Positions 27,335 through 36,667 of a stretch of DNA of 64,000 bases are shown piece after piece. Source of the stretch: Cellulomonas sp. NS3 (GTDB lineage: Bacteria > Actinomycetota > Actinomycetes > Actinomycetales > Cellulomonadaceae); the NCBI RefSeq assembly GCF_024757985.1, contig NZ_CP103289.1:4402001-4466000 (forward strand), given 5' to 3'. Each line of letters starts with the position of its first letter. The stretch's first letter is position 1. The position numbers and the translations under genes are program-made. The notes under the pieces were generated by a model. The model did not search any database, was not told where the DNA came from, and saw nothing but the letters and a program-made list of their open reading frames with translations.

Positions 27335-28331
27335 CGGTCGAGCGAACCGCGCCCGCGGCCCGGCGCACGCGGCGCGCGTTCACGGCGAGCTGGACGTCGC
27401 GGTACTGCGCGGCCCGGTGGAGCTGGCCCTTGAGGTCGGTGCCCGACGGGCGGTGCCGCAGGTCGCACGGGACCTCGACCGCGACGAAGCCCTGCCGCAG
27501 CAGGTCGATCGTCATGCCCGTCTCGACGCCCCACCCGCGCGCGAGGGGCGTCGCGGCCTCGAACGCCTCGCGCGTGAGGCAGCGCATCCCGGACAGGGGC
27601 TGCGTCGGCGTCCAGCCCGTCATGGCCGCGATCGCCCGGCGCGCGGCACCGACGACGATGCCGCGCCCGCCCGCACCCGGCTGGGGCGGCAGGAGAGCGA
27701 TCGAGAAGTCGGCCGAGCGCTCGAGCACCGGCGGCACGAGCGGCGCCGTGTTGACCGCGGTGTCCCCGAGGTCGCCGTCGATGAAGAGCAGGAGGCGCGG
27801 CGGGCGGTCCGGGGCGTCGCGCATCGCGACGACGGCGGCCCCGGTCTCCATCGCGGCGGCCTTGCCCCGGTTGTGCGAGTGGCGCACGACGACCGCGCCG
27901 GCCTCGCGCGCGACGTGCTGGGTGTTGTCCTCGGAGCCGTCGTCGACGACGAGCACGAGGTCGACGTGCGGGATCGCGCGCGCCGAGCGGACGGTCGCGG
28001 CGATGCGGCGGGCCTCGTCCTTGGCGGGGATGACCACCGCGACCCGCTGGCGCGAGCGCGCCCCGGGGACCTTGGTGGTGGGGCTCGTGAGCGGTTCGCC
28101 CGTCCGGGGGCCGCGGGGGGCCGCGCTCCGGGACGGCTCGCCGTCGGAGGAGGTGCGCGCCGCGCCGGTGCCGCCCGCCGAACCGGCGGACCTCGCGACG
28201 GGCCGGGTCGCGGTCCTCGTCGGGCCGCCGCGCGGCAGGTCACCGGCGACCCCGGCCGAGCCGGACCCGGTGCCGTGGAGGGTCGTCACGGGCGCCTCGT
28301 CGTCATTGGCTTCCCCGCGCGTCCCGGTCAC
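27297..28331 (-). CDS. Family 2 glycosyltransferase
   Basis: 344 residues from GTG 28331, chosen because TAGGCT lies 7 nt upstream; an in-frame start at 28385 would add 18 residues. About 90 residues of low-complexity Gly/Thr/Ala sequence precede the GT-A fold: VAVVIPAKDEARRIAATVRS, VLVVDDGSEDNTQHVA and FIDGDLGD (metal-binding DGD). Like glucosyl-3-phosphoglycerate synthase or dolichyl-phosphate-type transferases it has no clear membrane helices. Donor and acceptor are unknown. Tail-to-tail with, and overlapping, the large membrane protein gene. Confidence 0.88.
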   Translation of the reverse strand: MTGTRGEANDDEAPVTTLHGTGSGSAGVAGDLPRGGPTRTATRPVARSAGSAGGTGAARTSSDGEPSRSAAPRGPRTGEPLTSPTTKVPGARSRQRVAVVIPAKDEARRIAATVRSARAIPHVDLVLVVDDGSEDNTQHVAREAGAVVVRHSHNRGKAAAMETGAAVVAMRDAPDRPPRLLLFIDGDLGDTAVNTAPLVPPVLERSADFSIALLPPQPGAGGRGIVVGAARRAIAAMTGWTPTQPLSGMRCLTREAFEAATPLARGWGVETGMTIDLLRQGFVAVEVPCDLRHRPSGTDLKGQLHRAAQYRDVQLAVNARRVRRAAGAVRSTVNPGPRPPRTHR

Positions 28332-28440
28332 GGGCGCCAGCCTAGCGAGCCACCGAGGGGTGTGCCGCCCGCGCCGCCGAATCACCCGCGCGGGGCGGGC
28401 GGACGGCCGGGCGGCACACGCCGAGGTGCGGACGTGCTGG

Positions 28441-29265
28441 TCAGCGCAGCGTGACCTGGCGGGCGACGAGCCCGGCGCGGGCGCGGCGCGCGTTCGCGTC
28501 GAGCGGCGCGGTGTCCGCGAGCGCGGCCTCGAAGCGGGGCGCGAACTCGGCGACGGGCTTCTCGAGCTCCTCGGCCTCCGTGCCGCGCGCGAGCTCCCAG
28601 ACGGGCACGACGAGCCCGCTCGAGCGGAAGTAGCCGACGAACTTCGCGTCGTCGAACCCGGACTCGCGGCGCGCGTGCAGGCGGGCGAGCGCGTCGAGGA
28701 CCTGCTGCTCGTCGTGCGGCTGGGCCCAGCGCAGGAACTCGCGCGAGCCGAGGCGCGCCCAGTACGCCGAGTCGACCGACGTGAGCCGGACCGTCTCGAC
28801 GATCCCGGCGTCGGCCTCCTCGATCGCGCCCTGGAGGTCGGTCGTCATCTCGGTGTCCGGCGCGAGCCAGTAGGAGAAGCTCGGCTGGACGGTGACCTCG
28901 AACGGGACGCCCAGGTCGAGCACGTCCTGCAGGCGCGGGCCGGGGCCGGGCAGCCCGCCGGGCTGGACCGCGGTGCCGGGCTCGACCTCGATCGCGGCGA
29001 GCAGGTGCGCGGCGAGGTCGCGGCTCGCGTCGCCCGAGCCGCTCGTCGTCTGCAGCGCGAGCAGGATGACGCCGTCGGCGCGGTGCAGCGCGGGCCAGCC
29101 CATCGGCAGGACGGTCGTGACGAGCACCTCGCGCGAGCCGTGCTCGGCGGTCGTGCGGGCGGTCGCGGTCGCCGCGGGGACGACCTCCTTCAGCGCGACC
29201 CAGTCGGGCTCACCGGGGAGCCCCTCGAACGGGCGCAGCACGAACGGGACAGATGCAGAGGCCAT
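28441..29265 (-). CDS. DUF5926 family protein
   Basis: 274 residues, soluble. VPFVLRPFEGLPGEPDWVAL and KEVVPAATATARTT match the actinobacterial DUF5926 family as I remember it; a topoisomerase label sometimes attached to such proteins has no support in the sequence. No catalytic motif is apparent. TAGGCT lies 6 nt before the ATG at 29265. Function unknown. Confidence 0.75.
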   Translation of the reverse strand: MASASVPFVLRPFEGLPGEPDWVALKEVVPAATATARTTAEHGSREVLVTTVLPMGWPALHRADGVILLALQTTSGSGDASRDLAAHLLAAIEVEPGTAVQPGGLPGPGPRLQDVLDLGVPFEVTVQPSFSYWLAPDTEMTTDLQGAIEEADAGIVETVRLTSVDSAYWARLGSREFLRWAQPHDEQQVLDALARLHARRESGFDDAKFVGYFRSSGLVVPVWELARGTEAEELEKPVAEFAPRFEAALADTAPLDANARRARAGLVARQVTLR

Positions 29266-29345
29266 GGCGCGAGCCTACCGACGCGCGACCGGGCCGGCCG
29301 CACGGCGGTCGGGCGCCGGCGGCCGTGCGCGTCACCGGACGACGG

Positions 29346-29711
29346 TCAGACCAGACCCTCCTCGACCGGCAGGTGCCGGATCGACTCGCTGCCGTGCCGC
29401 CGGTCCGCCTCCTTGCCGAGCCGGCTCGTCAGCAGGTGCACGAGCTTCTGCACCGCGCCCATGCACGCCTCCTCGGCCGAGGAGCCGTGGTTGGTCACGG
29501 ACAGGTTCTTGTGCCCGGTGACCTGCGCGTCGAGCGTGCACCGGTGGTCGTTGCCGTCGGAGCTGCCCGACGCCTCGTCCGCCACGTGCACCTCGACCGT
29601 CATGACCCGGTCGCCGAAGCGCGCGAGCGACTGCTCGAGCGACTCCTCGACCCGGTCCTGCGCCCTGTCCTCCACGGTTTCGCCGTGCTTGCTCCGCCAC
29701 TGGATGTCCAT
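29346..29711 (-). CDS. HPF/RaiA-like ribosome-associated protein
   Basis: 121 residues. The sigma-54-modulation/HPF fold is suggested by [20 protein letters not shown] at the N-terminus, a helix with [20 protein letters not shown], and the strand-helix pattern [19 protein letters not shown]...AVQKLVHLL. It lacks the long C-terminal dimerisation domain of long-form HPF, so it would be a short-form or divergent member. Role in ribosome hibernation is a family-level inference. The frame extends upstream to 29765, but the sequence there is Arg/Cys-rich. Confidence 0.7.
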   Translation of the reverse strand: MDIQWRSKHGETVEDRAQDRVEESLEQSLARFGDRVMTVEVHVADEASGSSDGNDHRCTLDAQVTGHKNLSVTNHGSSAEEACMGAVQKLVHLLTSRLGKEADRRHGSESIRHLPVEEGLV

Positions 29712-29851
29712 GCCTCCACGACACCGGCAGCGGCGGGTGCGCGCAACCGGACGCCCGTCCACCACGGCCCTCCCGCGGCCCGGCGCCGGACCGCGCGACG
29801 GGCGGTGACCGCCCCTGTGCCGGGCACTTCACCCGGTGGCAGGATCGGGGC

Positions 29852-31552
29852 ATGGATCCCCGCGCAGGAACCCCGGCCCAGACCTCCGACCTCGTCGACG
29901 TCGACGCGCTGCTGACCGCGTACTACGACCGCGTGCCCGACCTCGACGACCCCGCGCAGCAGGTGGTGTTCGGCACGAGCGGGCACCGCGGGTCGAGCCT
30001 CGACGGCGCGTTCAACGAGGCGCACATCGTCGCGACGACCGCGGCCATCGTCGAGTACCGCCGCTCGCAGGGCACCGACGGCCCGCTGTTCATCGGCCGC
30101 GACACGCACGCGCTGTCCCGCCCGGCCCTGGAGAGCGCCGTCGAGGTGCTCGCCGCCGCGGGCGTCCAGGTCTACGTCGACGCGCGCGACTCCTACACGC
30201 CGACCCCGGCGGTCTCGCACGCGATCCTGCTGCACAACGGCGCGACGAGCACGGAGGGTGTCCGGACCGGCAACGGCGGGAGCTCGCAGGGCACGGGGCT
30301 CGCGGACGGGATCGTCGTGACCCCGTCGCACAACCCGCCGCGCGACGGGGGCTTCAAGTACAACCCCCCGCACGGCGGTCCCGCCGACTCGGACGCGACC
30401 GGCTGGATCGCGGCGCGCGCCAACGAGATCCTGCGCACCGGCGTCGGCCAGGTCGCGCGCACGCCCCTCGAGCGGGCGCTCAAGGCCGACACGACGCACA
30501 CGCACGACTTCATGGCCGCGTACGTCGACGACCTCGCGAACGTCCTCGACCTCGACGCGATCCGCTCGGCCGGCGTGCGGATCGGCGCGGACCCGCTCGG
30601 TGGCGCGGCCGTCGAGTACTGGGGCGCGATCGGCGAGCGGTACGGGCTCGACCTCACGGTCGTGAACCCGCGCGTCGACCCGCAGTGGGCGTTCATGACG
30701 CTCGACTGGGACGCCAAGATCCGGATGGACTGCTCGTCGCCGTACGCGATGGCGTCGCTGGTCAACCGGATGACCGCCGCGGACGCCGGCACCGCGCCGT
30801 TCGACGTGGCGACCGGGAACGACGCGGACGCGGACCGCCACGGCATCGTGACGCCGGACGCCGGGCTGATGAACCCGAACCACTACCTCGCGGTGGCGAT
30901 CCGCTACCTGTACTCGGGTGCGCGCCCGGGCTGGAACCCCGACGCGGCGATCGGCAAGACGCTCGTCTCGTCGTCGCTGATCGACCGGGTCGCCGCGTCG
31001 CTCGGCCGCCGCCTGCTCGAGGTCCCGGTGGGCTTCAAGTGGTTCGTGCCCGGTCTGCTCGACGGGTCGGTCGGGTTCGGCGGCGAGGAGTCCGCGGGGG
31101 CGTCGTTCCTGCGCCACGACGGCCGGGTGTGGACCACGGACAAGGACGGGCTGATCCTCGCTCTGCTCGCCTCCGAGATCATCGCCACGACCGGGAAGTC
31201 CCCGTCGCAGCACCACGCCGAGCTCGTCGGGGAGTTCGGGGAGTCCTGGTACGCGCGGGTCGACGCGCCCGCGACGCTCGAGCAGAAGGCCACGCTCGGC
31301 AGGCTGTCGCCCGAGCAGGTCACCGCGACGTCGCTCGCGGGCGAGGACATCACCGCGCGGCTCACCGCGGCGCCCGGCAACGGCGCGTCGATCGGCGGGC
31401 TCAAGGTGACGACCGAGAACGCGTGGTTCGCCGCGCGCCCGTCGGGCACCGAGAACGTCTACAAGATCTACGCCGAGTCGTTCCGCAGCCCCGAGCACCT
31501 CGCCGAGGTGCAGGTCGCGGCGAAGGACGTCGTGTCGGACGCGCTGGGCTGA
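29852..31552 (+). CDS. pgm: Phosphoglucomutase (alpha-D-glucose phosphate-specific)
   Basis: 566 residues. Phosphohexomutase four-domain layout: substrate loop FGTSGHRG, the active serine loop [16 protein letters not shown] (catalytic Ser in TPSHNPP), metal loop DADADRHGI, and C-terminal phosphate-binding [16 protein letters not shown]. Interconverts glucose-1-phosphate and glucose-6-phosphate, linking glycogen, trehalose and cell-wall precursors to glycolysis. CAGGAT lies 6 nt before the ATG. Confidence 0.97.
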   Translation: MDPRAGTPAQTSDLVDVDALLTAYYDRVPDLDDPAQQVVFGTSGHRGSSLDGAFNEAHIVATTAAIVEYRRSQGTDGPLFIGRDTHALSRPALESAVEVLAAAGVQVYVDARDSYTPTPAVSHAILLHNGATSTEGVRTGNGGSSQGTGLADGIVVTPSHNPPRDGGFKYNPPHGGPADSDATGWIAARANEILRTGVGQVARTPLERALKADTTHTHDFMAAYVDDLANVLDLDAIRSAGVRIGADPLGGAAVEYWGAIGERYGLDLTVVNPRVDPQWAFMTLDWDAKIRMDCSSPYAMASLVNRMTAADAGTAPFDVATGNDADADRHGIVTPDAGLMNPNHYLAVAIRYLYSGARPGWNPDAAIGKTLVSSSLIDRVAASLGRRLLEVPVGFKWFVPGLLDGSVGFGGEESAGASFLRHDGRVWTTDKDGLILALLASEIIATTGKSPSQHHAELVGEFGESWYARVDAPATLEQKATLGRLSPEQVTATSLAGEDITARLTAAPGNGASIGGLKVTTENAWFAARPSGTENVYKIYAESFRSPEHLAEVQVAAKDVVSDALG

Positions 31553-31573
31553 GCCGGCCGCGCCCGGCGCCCC

Positions 31574-31619
31574 CGACGCCCCCGGTCCCCCTCGCCCGAC
31601 GGCGGGGGCCGGGGCGTCG
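31574..31619. terminator. Hairpin between convergent pgm and benE
   Basis: CGACGCCCC then GGTCCCC on the left pair with GGGGCC and GGGGCGTCG on the right, with one bulged C and one G-T pair. It lies 22 bp after the pgm stop and could serve both converging genes. Confidence 0.6.
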
Positions 31620-31681
31620 TCGTGCCCGGCCCCGGTGACGCCGAGGGGACCGGGTGGTGACCGGCGCGCGGGGCGGGTGCG

Positions 31682-32002
31682 TCAGCCCTCGCGGTGCGGG
31701 GGCTCCTGCACGAGGTCCGCGTACTCGGGGTGCCGCTCGACGTACTCGCGCACGAACGGGCACAGCGGCACGACCGGCACGCCCTCGCTGCGGGCCTGGT
31801 CGAGCGCGAACCGGGCGAGGCTCGAGCCGACGCCGTGACCGGCCGCCGCGTCCTCGACCTCGGTGTGCGTGATCACGAGCGCGCCGCCGCGGCGCTGGTA
31901 GCCGACGAGCCCGACGCGCGCACCCTCGGGGGTGTGCGCCTCGAAGCGGCTCTCCTTCGGGACGTCGGAGTAGGTCAGGTCGTCCGGGGTCAGGGTGCTC
32001 AT
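31682..32002 (-). other. GNAT domain with its own candidate start inside the benE frame
   Basis: 106 residues from ATG 32002. Acetyltransf_CG-like fold: SRFEAHTPEGARVGLVGYQR, ALVITHTEVEDAAAGHGVGS (acyl-CoA binding GHGVGS) and PVVPLCPFVREYVERHPEY, the typical family ending. CAAGAT lies 7 nt upstream of this ATG, the same leaderless promoter layout found at other genes here, so it may also be made as a separate small acetyltransferase. Confidence 0.65.
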
Positions 32003-33322
32003 GCGGACGATCTTGCGTCGCGCGGCCGCCGCGCGCCACGGCTGGCGGCCCACGTCCGGAGGTCCGTCCCCGTCGGCCCGCGCCCGGCGGCCCAGCGTCA
32101 GCACCACGTACGCGAGCCCTCCCGCGACGAGCCCCCAGAACGGGGACGCGACGGTCAGCACGGTGAGGCCCGAGGCGGTGACCGCGAGGGTCAGGAGCGC
32201 CGCCTCCGACGTCGGGCCGTCGCCCGAGAAGGAGTCCTTGGTCGCGCCGAGCAGCGCCCCCAGCAGCGCCGCCCCCGCGAGCGCTGCGACGAGGTCGCCC
32301 GGGATCGCGACGAACAGGGCGACGAGCCCGCTGCTCACGAGGCTCAGCGCGAGGTAGAACACGCCGCACCAGACGCCCGCGACGTAGCGCCGGCGCCGGT
32401 CGTGGTGCGCCTCGCGGCCCGTGCAGATGGCCGCGGTGATCGCCGCGAGGTTGATCCCGTGCGCCCCGAACGGCGCGAGAGCGGTCCACACGGCCGCGGT
32501 CGAGCCGACGAGCAGGCGGTCGTCCGGGTCGTAGCCGTCGTTGCGCAGCACCGTCAGCCCGGGCGCGTTCTGCGAGGCCATCGTGACGACGAGCAGCGGC
32601 AGCCCGACGCCCACGACCGCGCCGAGGTCGAACGTCGGCACGGTGAGGTGCGGGCCGTCGATCCGCAGCGTCACGTGCGGGTTCCCGAGCTCCCCGGTGA
32701 GGACCGCGAGGAGCACCCCGACGACGAGCCCACCCAGCACGGCGTACCGCGGCGCGACGCGACGCCCGACGAGGAACGCCGCGACGAGCCCGCCGGCGAC
32801 GAGCGGGGACGCACCGACCGCGAGCGCCGCGGTGAGCACGAACGGCAGCAGGACCCCCGCGAGCATCGCCGAGAGCACCTGCCGGGGGACGAGCGCGAGG
32901 AGCCTGCCGAACAGCCCCGAGAAGCCGAGCACGGTCGCGACGACGCCCGCGACGAGGTACGCGCCGACGACGTCCGAGAACCGGTAGCCGCCGAGCGTGG
33001 TCACGAGCAGCGCCGCGCCGGGGGTCGACCACGCGGTGATCACCGGCTGCCGCGTCACCCAGCTGAGCACGAGGCACGTCAGGCCGCTGCCGAACGAGAT
33101 CGCCCAGACCCACGACGTCGTCTCGGCGACGCTGAGCCCCGCGTCGTCGGCGGCCTGGAGCACGATGAGGAACGGCCCGGTGTAGGAGACGAGGACCGCG
33201 ACGAAGCCCGCGACGACGGCGGAGACGGAGGTGTCGCGCAGGAGCGAGCGGCGGACCGGTGCGTCCGGGGTCGCGGGGACGGTGCCCGGGGTGGTGGGCG
33301 TCGGGGGCTCGGCGGCGGCCAT
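31682..33322 (-). CDS. BenE-type transporter reading in frame into a GNAT domain
   Basis: 546 residues from ATG 33322. Residues about 25-415 are a BenE benoate/H+ symporter-like transporter with about 12 hydrophobic helices: VSYTGPFLIVLQAADDAGLS, ITAWSTPGAALLVT, and FGAHGINLAAITAAICTGREAH. A basic linker (about 415-440) runs without a stop into a C-terminal Acetyltransf_CG-type GNAT (about 445-546). BenE proteins normally end after the membrane part, at about 390-420 residues. Substrate may be benzoate or another aromatic acid, but no aromatic-catabolism genes adjoin. Either a true fusion or two overlapping genes in one frame (see the internal start). Confidence 0.8.
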   Translation of the reverse strand: MAAAEPPTPTTPGTVPATPDAPVRRSLLRDTSVSAVVAGFVAVLVSYTGPFLIVLQAADDAGLSVAETTSWVWAISFGSGLTCLVLSWVTRQPVITAWSTPGAALLVTTLGGYRFSDVVGAYLVAGVVATVLGFSGLFGRLLALVPRQVLSAMLAGVLLPFVLTAALAVGASPLVAGGLVAAFLVGRRVAPRYAVLGGLVVGVLLAVLTGELGNPHVTLRIDGPHLTVPTFDLGAVVGVGLPLLVVTMASQNAPGLTVLRNDGYDPDDRLLVGSTAAVWTALAPFGAHGINLAAITAAICTGREAHHDRRRRYVAGVWCGVFYLALSLVSSGLVALFVAIPGDLVAALAGAALLGALLGATKDSFSGDGPTSEAALLTLAVTASGLTVLTVASPFWGLVAGGLAYVVLTLGRRARADGDGPPDVGRQPWRAAAARRKIVRMSTLTPDDLTYSDVPKESRFEAHTPEGARVGLVGYQRRGGALVITHTEVEDAAAGHGVGSSLARFALDQARSEGVPVVPLCPFVREYVERHPEYADLVQEPPHREG

Positions 33323-33464
33323 CGCGTCAGTCAACCCGGCGGGCCGCACCGCCGCTCCCGACGTCCGCGATGAGGGCAGCGTCCTCCCGGGGGCGGCCGC
33401 CGGGGCGGGCAGTGCCGTCGGTGACGGTCCCGCCGTCCCCGGCGCGCGCAGCCACTCCCGACGT

Positions 33465-34904
33465 CTACCGCCCGTCGGGCGACGACGCCACAGTCGGCCG
33501 CAACCCGCGCGGCTCGACCGGTGCGGCCGGCGCCGTCGAGCCCGGCGGCACCGGGTACGGGGAGCCCGACGGCGACGGGGTCGGCATCGGGAACGACGGG
33601 CGGGGGTCGGGGTCGTTGCACGAGCTCAGCGTGTCGAGCGCGTCGGCGCTGCACGTGTCGTGGCCGTCGCCGCCGTCGAGCCGGTCGTTGCCCTCGACGC
33701 CGTCGGCGCCGCGCAGCGTGTCCTTCCCGCCGGCGCCGCGCAGCAGGTCCGCGCCGGGCCCACCGACGAGCGTCTCGTCCCACCGCGCGCCGGTCAGCAG
33801 GTCGTCGCCGTGCCCGCCGACGACCTCCTCGATGTCGGGCGACGCGCTCCACGGCGCCGGCACCCCGACCGCGTCGCCCTCGCCGGGCGCCCCGTCCCCG
33901 CCGACGCCGTCGAGGCTCACCGTGACGGGTCCCGTGCGCGCGCTGTAGTCGGCGACGTCCCACCCGCGGCCGCCGAGCAGCTGGTGCGCGCCGTCCGGCG
34001 CGGCGCCCGTGACGAACCGGTCGTCGCCCTGCCCGCCCTCCGAGCGGCCGCTGTCGGCGCCGGCGTCGAGCACGTCGGCGCCCCAGCCGCCCTGCAGCAG
34101 GTCGTGGCCGTCGCCGCCGAGCAGCACGTCGTCGCCCGCGCCGCCGATCAGGACGTCGTCGCCGCCGAGCCCGGACACCCGGTCGTCGCCCGCGCCCGCG
34201 CAGACCACGTCCGCGCCGGGGGTGCCGGTGAGGACGTCCGGGCCGTCGGTGCCGCGGAGCGTGCAGGGGTGACCCGGGGCGGTGTCGTACCGGAGGTAGT
34301 CCCAGGTCGAGCTGCCCTGGTGGGTCTCGAAGCCCAGGGCGACGGTGCCGGCCCCGCGTCCGGTCAGCGTGCGGTCGAGGACCGTGCGGCCGTCGACGGT
34401 GAGGCGCAGGTGCCGGCCGCGGGCCTCGAGGTGGTACCGGTGCCAGCGGTGCGTGCTGAGCGGGACGACCTCGCGGTCCTCGTACGGGTAGAGCAGGCAC
34501 AGCTCGCCCTCGCCGAACCCGATCTGCACGAGGTCGGTCTGGTCACCCACCCACAGGAGCGTCGCGGGGGTCCCGGTCTGCTCGTCGAGGCAGCTCTTCG
34601 TCGCGTCGGCGCCCAGCCGCATACGGAACTCGACGTCCCAGCCGGTCAACCGGTTCGCCGAGCCGGTCCACTCCGCGGGCTCGGTGTACTCCAGCAGCAT
34701 GACGAGCGTCTGCTCGCCGATCGTGATCGCGCCGCCGCGGGTCGAGACGACCGGGTCGCCGCCGAACCCGCGCACCTGCCACGGGGCGGTCGGCGTGCGC
34801 CGGAACTCCTCGCGCTGGACGTCGCCCGCCCAGGCCGGGCCGGGCGTCAGCAGCAGGGCGGCGAGCGCCGCGGCGGCGGTCAGGCCGAGCCGGGTCCGTC
34901 TCAT
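33465..34904 (-). CDS. Secreted RTX-type calcium-binding repeat protein
   Basis: 479 residues. Signal peptide (1-26, ending PAWAG), a beta-sandwich-like region (27-215) with WTGSANRLTGWDVEFRMRLG and LRLTVDGRTVLDR that suggests a LamG/concanavalin-like fold, then a run of glycine/aspartate nonapeptides (about 225-440; for example GGAGDDVLLGGDGHDLL, GGHGDDLLTG) typical of hemolysin-type Ca2+ repeats, and a Pro/Ser tail. No lipase or protease motif is seen. Such repeats fold outside the cell on binding calcium. RBS GGGGGAG precedes the ATG at 34904. Confidence 0.9.
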   Translation of the reverse strand: MRRTRLGLTAAAALAALLLTPGPAWAGDVQREEFRRTPTAPWQVRGFGGDPVVSTRGGAITIGEQTLVMLLEYTEPAEWTGSANRLTGWDVEFRMRLGADATKSCLDEQTGTPATLLWVGDQTDLVQIGFGEGELCLLYPYEDREVVPLSTHRWHRYHLEARGRHLRLTVDGRTVLDRTLTGRGAGTVALGFETHQGSSTWDYLRYDTAPGHPCTLRGTDGPDVLTGTPGADVVCAGAGDDRVSGLGGDDVLIGGAGDDVLLGGDGHDLLQGGWGADVLDAGADSGRSEGGQGDDRFVTGAAPDGAHQLLGGRGWDVADYSARTGPVTVSLDGVGGDGAPGEGDAVGVPAPWSASPDIEEVVGGHGDDLLTGARWDETLVGGPGADLLRGAGGKDTLRGADGVEGNDRLDGGDGHDTCSADALDTLSSCNDPDPRPSFPMPTPSPSGSPYPVPPGSTAPAAPVEPRGLRPTVASSPDGR

Positions 34905-35091
34905 CGTCGAGCTCCCCCCACGTGTCAGGTGGTGAGCACGGTAGGGGCCGCCGGCGCAGCGCGGCCCGGGTCGGCGCGTGCGAAAGGGTTCACGGGCGCG
35001 GCACCGCACGTCGGGGCAGCCGGGCCGTGACACCGACCACATGGTCGGATTCTTGGTGGGCGGCGTCGGACCCCGGTGCGACACTGGGAGG

Positions 35092-36336
35092 GTGCTCCGC
35101 CCCTACCGTGACATCCTGTCGCGGCCGGGCGCTCTGGCGTTCTCCGCGTCGGGTCTGCTCGCACGCCTCCCCATGTCGATGGCCGGGATCGGCATCGTCC
35201 TGCTGGTCGAGGCGCTGTACGACTCGTACGCGCTCGCCGGTCGCGTCTCGGCCGTCTACGTCCTGACCCAGGCCCTCTGCTCCCCGCGTCTCGCGCGGCT
35301 CGTCGACGGCCACGGCCAGGCCCGCGTCATGCGCCCGGCGATCGCCGTCGCGTCGATCGGGCTGGTCGGCCTGACCGTGGCCGCCGCCCTGCACGCCCCG
35401 ACGCCCTGGCTGTACGCGACGGCGATCGTCGCGGGGGCCACGATCGGCTCGTTCGGCGCGTTCGTCCGCGCGCGCTGGAACCACCTCGTCCGGTCGCCGC
35501 GCGAGCTGCACTCGGCGTACTCGCTCGAGTCCGCGGCCGACGAGCTCGTCTTCATCGTCGGGCCCGTGCTCGCCACGACCCTCGCGGCCGGCGTCACGCC
35601 CACCGCGGCGCTCGTCGTCGCGGTCGCCGGGATGCTCGTCGGCGGCTACTGGTTCCTCGGGCTGCGCGCGACCGAGCCGCCGCCCAACCCGCCCGTCGTC
35701 GGCGCGCCGCGCACGCGCTCGGTGCTGCGCTCGGGCGGCATGGTCGTGCTCGCGATCGTGTTCGTCGGCATGGGCACCGTCTTCGGGGCGACCGACGTCG
35801 CGACCGTCGCGTTCGCCGAGGAGAACGGCCGCCCCGACCTCGCGGGCGTCGTGCTCGCGGTGTTCGCCGCCGGCTCCCTGATCTCGGGGCTGCTCTACGG
35901 CGCGCGGCACTGGGTCATGCCGCTGTGGAAGCGGTTCGCGCTCGGCATGGTCGCGCTCGGCATCGGGGCGTCGCTGTTCGTGCTCGTCACCTCGATGACG
36001 GTGCTCGCCGTCGTCATGTTCGTCGCGGGCTTCGCGATCGCGCCGACGATCATCAACGGCAACGGGCTCGTGCAGCACTTCGTCGCGCGGGAGCGGATCA
36101 CGGAGGGTCTGACGATCGTCGGGACGACGCTCGGGGTGGGCGTGTCCGCCGGGGCGTCGCTCGCCGGGCTCGCCATCGACGCGAGCGGGTCGCACGGCGG
36201 GTTCCTCGTGGTCGTCGCCGGCGCGGGGCTGATGGTCGTCGCGACCGCCGTCTCGCTGCGCACGCTGCGCGCCGGCACCGCGGACCTCGGCACCGACGTG
36301 GACGCCGCGCTCACGCGCGAGGACGCCACGGGCTGA
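35092..36336 (+). CDS. MFS transporter
   Basis: 414 residues with 12 hydrophobic helices. Features: LSRPGALAFSASGLLARLP at the start, LARLVDGHGQARVMRP in the 2-3 loop (the RVD-G-x-x-R MFS signature), and FVRARWNHLVRSPRELHSAYSLES in the central part. Resembles actinobacterial efflux permeases; substrate unknown. Start is the GTG at 35092, 6 nt after GACACT; the longer upstream frame is not credible. Divergent from the RTX gene. Confidence 0.88.
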   Translation: MLRPYRDILSRPGALAFSASGLLARLPMSMAGIGIVLLVEALYDSYALAGRVSAVYVLTQALCSPRLARLVDGHGQARVMRPAIAVASIGLVGLTVAAALHAPTPWLYATAIVAGATIGSFGAFVRARWNHLVRSPRELHSAYSLESAADELVFIVGPVLATTLAAGVTPTAALVVAVAGMLVGGYWFLGLRATEPPPNPPVVGAPRTRSVLRSGGMVVLAIVFVGMGTVFGATDVATVAFAEENGRPDLAGVVLAVFAAGSLISGLLYGARHWVMPLWKRFALGMVALGIGASLFVLVTSMTVLAVVMFVAGFAIAPTIINGNGLVQHFVARERITEGLTIVGTTLGVGVSAGASLAGLAIDASGSHGGFLVVVAGAGLMVVATAVSLRTLRAGTADLGTDVDAALTREDATG

Positions 36337-36667
36337 CGCTGCGACACCCGTCCGGCCCCGCCCCCCGGACCCCACCCGCCGGCGCGGACGACAGCGCGCG
36401 GCTGCGCCGAACGGGTGCACCCGTCCCCCGCGCCGACTGTCTGTGACGCAACACACACCGCCGCTCCGGACCGCCCATCGACGGACGATTCCCGACCACT
36501 CGTACGGCATCTGTGCAGGTCAGCGCGTCACGACGCCGCCGGCGGCGCCCCGCCGCCGGCGGAGCAACGGACGTCACCGGGACGAGGGAGCCCGCGAGCG
36601 GCTCAAGCCCCCGGGGCGAAGCGGTCGATACGCACATGTCGACCGTCGCGCTGAGTGGAGATGTCCC
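36337..36667. other. 331-bp intergenic region before the LPXTG gene
   Basis: No credible gene. It holds a perfect 11-bp hairpin at 36536-36562 (CCGCCGGCGGC, loop gcccc, GCCGCCGGCGG), about 105 bp before the surface-protein start. It could be a terminator for the MFS gene or a leader structure. GGAGAT at about 36657 is the RBS of the surface protein. Confidence 0.5.
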
